Below, in pieces: positions 14,268-16,875 of a stretch of DNA of 16,875 bases. The stretch is taken from NCBI GenBank assembly GCA_965369635.1, contig CBDURC010000037.1, forward strand, positions 1 through 16,875. The letters are read 5' to 3'. Every line of letters starts with the position of its first letter. The stretch's first letter is position 1. A model generated the notes under the pieces. That model had not been told where the DNA came from, searched no databases, and was given only the letters and a program-made list of their open reading frames with translations. This stretch comes from UBA3071 sp965369635. Its GTDB lineage: Bacteria > Chloroflexota > Anaerolineae > UBA3071. A program made the position numbers and the translations under genes.

Positions 14268-14314
14268 GCGAATGAGAGCAGTGAGGCCGCTGCACTCCCT
14301 CCTGGAGGAAGCTC

Positions 14315-15640
14315 TTGAAACTGAATGCCCGCATGCACGCCGCCATTAACAGCACCGAACGGCGGAACTACCGCCTGGGTGTGGCCAACGGTGTGTTCAC
14401 CCAACTGGCCATGAACATCACCCATCCCAGCCTGGTGCTGCCCGTTTTCGTCCGAGTGCTGGGCGGCTCCAACACCCTGGTGGGCTCCCTCTCTGCCCTT
14501 CGCTTCGGCGGGTGGTTCTTGCCCCAGTTCCTGGCCGCCGGTTGGATTCAGCCCCAGCGACGCAAGGTTCCCATATCGGTGGCCCTGGAGATCGTGCGAG
14601 TAGCTGTCTATGCCACACTTGGCGTCCTCACGTACAGTCTGGGCCTTTCTAACCCCAGCCTGTTGCTGTTCATCTTCTTTGCCCTGTTCAGCCTCTCCCG
14701 CTTGACCGCAGGCGCCGGGGCGCTGGCGCGGATCGATGCCATTGCCAAGATCGTTTCGCCAGCCCGTCGGGCAGCCTTCTTTGCCACCCGCAACTTCTGG
14801 GGCGGTGTGGTCGTTTTCGGAGCGGGCATTCTCGTGCGCTATGTGTTGGACGAGAATCGTGGCTGGCCGTTCCCTGCCAGTTTCACGTTCCTTTTCGGCT
14901 TGTCCACGCTCTGTTTCCTGGTGGCCTTGTTAGTCTTCGCACGGGTGAGGGAACAGGCGGGCCCAGCGGGACTGCCGCACCATTCGCTCAAAGAGCAGTT
15001 GGCGCGTGCCCCCGGCCTGGTGAAAGGGGACCCAGCCTTCCGCCGCTACGTTCTGGTGCGCATCCTGCTGAGTATGACGCGTCTCTCGGCACCCTTCTAT
15101 CCCATCCTCGCCCTGGACAGACTCGACGCACCAGCATCTATGGTGGGCTTCTACATGTCAGCCATGACCCTGAGCCGCGTCCTTTCCAATCCGCTGTGGC
15201 AGAGGATAAGTCGGAGCCGAGGCAACACCTTCCTGGTCAAGACATCTGCTCTGCTCACAGTCCTGGAGCCGTTGACAGCGGTGGCTTTGCCCTGGCTCAT
15301 GCGAGTGGCCGGGTTCACCGTGCAGCGCAGCGGACTGCTGCCCGCCTATGTCTTCTCCCTCGTCTTCCTGATCGCGGGCAGCGCACAGAGCGGGCGCGGC
15401 ATCGGGCTGATGGCCTTGCTGCTGGACATGGCTCCGGATGCGGAGCGGGCCAGCTACATCGGCCTGGTGAATACAGTGTTGGGCTTCGTCAGCCTTCTGC
15501 CCATTCTTGCGGGTGCTGTCATCGACAGGATAGGCTTCGAGCCTATCTTCGTCTTGGCCACACTCTTGCTCCTGTGTGCCTATGTGGCTACGTTGGGATG
15601 GCAGAACGAGAGCAAGCCCTGGCCAGTGAGCAGATCATGA
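14315..15640 (+). CDS. MFS family transporter
   Basis: 441 residues with about twelve hydrophobic segments in two halves. The central loop (REQAGPAGLPHHSLKEQLAR) separates them. The N-half loop reads ARIDAIAKIVSPARRAAFF, a form of the MFS motif region in which a conserved step (P-RR) precedes helix 5. The C-terminal helices carry GLVNTVLGF and GAVIDRIGFEP. The substrate is unknown. The start is TTG 14315 with a strong GGAGGA at 14304-14309, a spacing of 5 nt; ATG at 14333 is the next candidate. It begins 47 nt after the ADP-ribosylglycohydrolase gene and is probably co-transcribed. Confidence 0.88.
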   Translation: MKLNARMHAAINSTERRNYRLGVANGVFTQLAMNITHPSLVLPVFVRVLGGSNTLVGSLSALRFGGWFLPQFLAAGWIQPQRRKVPISVALEIVRVAVYATLGVLTYSLGLSNPSLLLFIFFALFSLSRLTAGAGALARIDAIAKIVSPARRAAFFATRNFWGGVVVFGAGILVRYVLDENRGWPFPASFTFLFGLSTLCFLVALLVFARVREQAGPAGLPHHSLKEQLARAPGLVKGDPAFRRYVLVRILLSMTRLSAPFYPILALDRLDAPASMVGFYMSAMTLSRVLSNPLWQRISRSRGNTFLVKTSALLTVLEPLTAVALPWLMRVAGFTVQRSGLLPAYVFSLVFLIAGSAQSGRGIGLMALLLDMAPDAERASYIGLVNTVLGFVSLLPILAGAVIDRIGFEPIFVLATLLLLCAYVATLGWQNESKPWPVSRS

Positions 15641-15697
15641 GTTCAGAATCTGCTCCATGACCTGGCAGCGGTAGCTTGGAGCGAGGACAAGAAGCCC

Positions 15698-15726
15698 TTG
15701 CAGAACGGCCATCGGTGTGGTGGAAT
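15698..15726 (+). promoter_or_regulatory. Decayed copy of the right-edge promoter
   Basis: TTGCAG, a 17-bp spacer ending ATCGGTGTGG, then TGGAAT. About 15687-15727 aligns with 16778-16818 (shared GAACGG-CATCGGTGTGGT-GAATG). Both boxes have weakened bases compared with that copy, and no gene on this strand follows. The rest of 15641-15913 holds only a 7-bp hairpin (CTGGGAG/CTCCCAG, 15818-15836) without a T-tract, and no gene. Confidence 0.5.
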
Positions 15727-15913
15727 GCTAGCGTCGCAAGAGACAACGGAACAAGTGGGTGAATGATGAAAACGGGGACAGCGCGGGGAACAAGTCTCTG
15801 CCCAAAGTGATTGCGGACTGGGAGGCAAGCTCCCAGGTGCTAGGGGCTTCAAAGGGCGCCCTGCTTGAGGATCTTGACACCGTGGCAGGGCTGAGACAAG
15901 CTTGAATCGAGGA

Positions 15914-16450
15914 TCAGCGTTGCGAGAGGATGCGAGGGTTGCAGGTAAGGATCTGCAACCCGTCCACCAGCAGGAAATCATCGTCTGTGGTTACGATAGC
16001 ATCCACACCGCAGCGATCCATCGTGGTCAGGTGGAAAGCATCGCGGGGGAGAAAGGCATAGCTGTCCATGTAGTTAAGCGTGGTGGACAGCCCCTCCGGC
16101 TCTGTGCCCACCAGCCGGATGCGAGGGTCAATGGCCAAGCGATCTACCAGCGCCCGCAGTTCTTTCAGATGTGGCTGGATGACCTGGGGGTTCTCGCGGT
16201 ATACGTCCCAGAACCCTCGGTCGGGGTGGTCCTCCATCACTTTCAACCGGATCAACGTGAAGATCGTCTCATCCAACGCCAGGGTGGAGACGTAGGAAAG
16301 GGTGTCTTGGGCACCACTCAGTCGTTCGAGAAAGGCGTAACACGCGCGATGATAGCGCCCAGCCGGGTAGGTGGCGTGAACCAAGAAACTGGCATCCCAG
16401 TACAGCAGCCTGGGCAAGGGAGCATCGAAATCAAAGACCAAAGCGCCCAT
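15914..16450 (-). CDS. PIN-domain ribonuclease toxin (VapC-type)
   Basis: 178 residues from ATG 16450; a TTG one codon earlier is also possible. The PIN-domain acidic residues are present: Asp19 (YWDASFLVHA), Glu61 (LALDETIF), Asp137 (LPRDAFHL) and Asp156-158 (AIVTTDDDF). These form the Mg2+ site that cleaves RNA in VapC toxins. The long insert (~73-125) makes it larger than the typical ~130-residue VapC. It overlaps the AbrB-type antitoxin gene by 20 nt, so the two are surely co-translated. Target RNA cannot be predicted. Confidence 0.88.
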   Translation of the reverse strand: MGALVFDFDAPLPRLLYWDASFLVHATYPAGRYHRACYAFLERLSGAQDTLSYVSTLALDETIFTLIRLKVMEDHPDRGFWDVYRENPQVIQPHLKELRALVDRLAIDPRIRLVGTEPEGLSTTLNYMDSYAFLPRDAFHLTTMDRCGVDAIVTTDDDFLLVDGLQILTCNPRILSQR

Positions 16451-16700
16451 CAATCTGCTCGTACCAGTGCTTATTCATGATCTCTTCCACATCTACCGAG
16501 CCAGGCGGGCGTGTTGAGGACACGATTCGGGCCAGGTCCGTCAGCGGCCCTAGAGAGTGGATCGTGTCTTTGCGCCGAAGCCAGAGGACGCTGTCTTGCC
16601 GCCGGATTTCGACGCGGTCGCCTTCCCGCAGGCCAAGAGTATGCCCCAGCGATTCGGGCAAGACCAGTTCTTCCCGTTTCGAAAGCTGTACGGTGACCAT
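16431..16700 (-). CDS. AbrB/SpoVT-type antitoxin (VapB-type)
   Basis: 89 residues. The N-terminal swapped-hairpin domain reads TVQLSKREELVLPESLGHTL, then GLREGDRVEIRRQDSVLWLRR, the DNA-binding AbrB/MazE fold. The C-terminal part (DVEEIMNKHWYEQ) would bind and block the PIN toxin. ATG 16700 is chosen because AAAGGAG lies 7-13 nt upstream; the longer reading frame to 16781 would start upstream of the promoter. These antitoxins usually bind their own promoter together with the toxin and repress it. Confidence 0.88.
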   Translation of the reverse strand: MVTVQLSKREELVLPESLGHTLGLREGDRVEIRRQDSVLWLRRKDTIHSLGPLTDLARIVSSTRPPGSVDVEEIMNKHWYEQIDGRFGL

Positions 16701-16721
16701 CGTCGCGCTCCTTTCGGTCCA

Positions 16722-16750
16722 ATTATAGCATCTTCTCCGTTTTGTGGCAA
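16722..16750 (-). promoter_or_regulatory. Promoter of the toxin-antitoxin pair
   Basis: On the reverse strand TTGCCA (16750-16745), a 17-bp spacer ending TGC, and a perfect TATAAT (16727-16722). The start would be near 16715, about 15 nt before the antitoxin ATG. Confidence 0.82.
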
Positions 16751-16788
16751 TTGCAGTCTGGGATGATACTTGCAGGCACAAAACGCTC

Positions 16789-16817
16789 TTGACGAACGGG
16801 CATCGGTGTGGTAGAAT
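16789..16817 (+). promoter_or_regulatory. Sigma-70-type promoter facing out of the window
   Basis: TTGACG (16789-16794), a 17-bp spacer ending TGTGG, and TAGAAT (16812-16817). It is back to back with the toxin-antitoxin promoter. The leader that follows (16824-16875) contains a small GAACC/GGTTC inverted repeat and no start codon with a ribosome site; its gene lies beyond the edge. Confidence 0.78.
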
Positions 16818-16875
16818 GAGAGGTAACGTAGAAGTCGAACCATTGGTTCACCAACTCTCACGTCCAGCATGCGTG

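Noticed and set aside
15818..15836. Perfect 7-bp hairpin as a terminator for the toxin gene
   Set aside because: No T-tract follows it on either strand and it is about 78 nt past the stop.
15643..15981. Reverse-strand 112-codon frame downstream of the toxin gene
   Set aside because: It overlaps the toxin's C-terminus in another frame, is Pro/Ser/Cys-rich and resembles no known family.

Overview
The window looks like part of a chromosome from an Anaerolineae-type Chloroflexota bacterium, probably an environmental or metagenomic lineage. This is inferred from the moderately high GC content, the Thr/Pro-rich linker beside LysM domains, the 'LPLV' segment after an N-terminal leader, the MoxR/DUF58/DUF4129 cluster, and the many short palindromic repeats between and inside genes. 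No rRNA, tRNA, CRISPR array, phage or intact transposase gene was seen.

Layout. 1-1311 (-): a multi-spanning membrane protein cut by the left edge and carrying two repeat-like inserts. 1312-1622: divergent promoters around palindromic repeat A1. 1623-4751 (+): a TPP riboswitch, thiamine pyrophosphokinase (thiN, with a palindrome inside the gene), a thiamine-binding lipoprotein (thiB-like) and a GHL10/DUF187 glycosidase-like protein with an unclear start. 4836-5939: a probably leaderless zinc-ribbon/LysM membrane protein. 6044-6667: a histidine phosphatase. 6668-7341: two copies of palindromic repeat B and a decayed GxxExxY gene. 7344-11218: a tight MoxR ATPase - DUF58 - DUF4129 operon. 11219-11541: a terminator-like hairpin, a strong promoter and repeat A2, which lies in the leader of a Cys-rich 4Fe-4S protein (11542-12357). 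12358-12695: repeat C. 12696-15640: a P-loop kinase-like protein, an ARH3-like ADP-ribosylglycohydrolase and an MFS transporter. 15914-16700 (-): an AbrB/PIN (VapBC-type) toxin-antitoxin pair bracketed by two copies of one promoter sequence. The right edge holds a strong promoter pointing out of the window.

How the genes work together. The riboswitch, thiN and thiB form a thiamine module: TPP senses its own level and probably controls the kinase that makes TPP and the binding protein that captures thiamine; no permease or ATPase gene is present here. MoxR, DUF58 and DUF4129 are a well-known co-occurring set thought to act in envelope or protein maturation; the usual transglutaminase partner is absent from this window. 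The other genes are single units.

I did not find a convincing new multi-gene system. The most unusual signal is a set of unrelated palindromic intergenic repeats (A, B, C) that share one design: each arm is built of about three to four degenerate 9-10-nt tandem units and the two arms are inverted. Two of them lie beside well-formed sigma-70-type promoters. Related palindromic or tandem inserts occur inside coding sequence.
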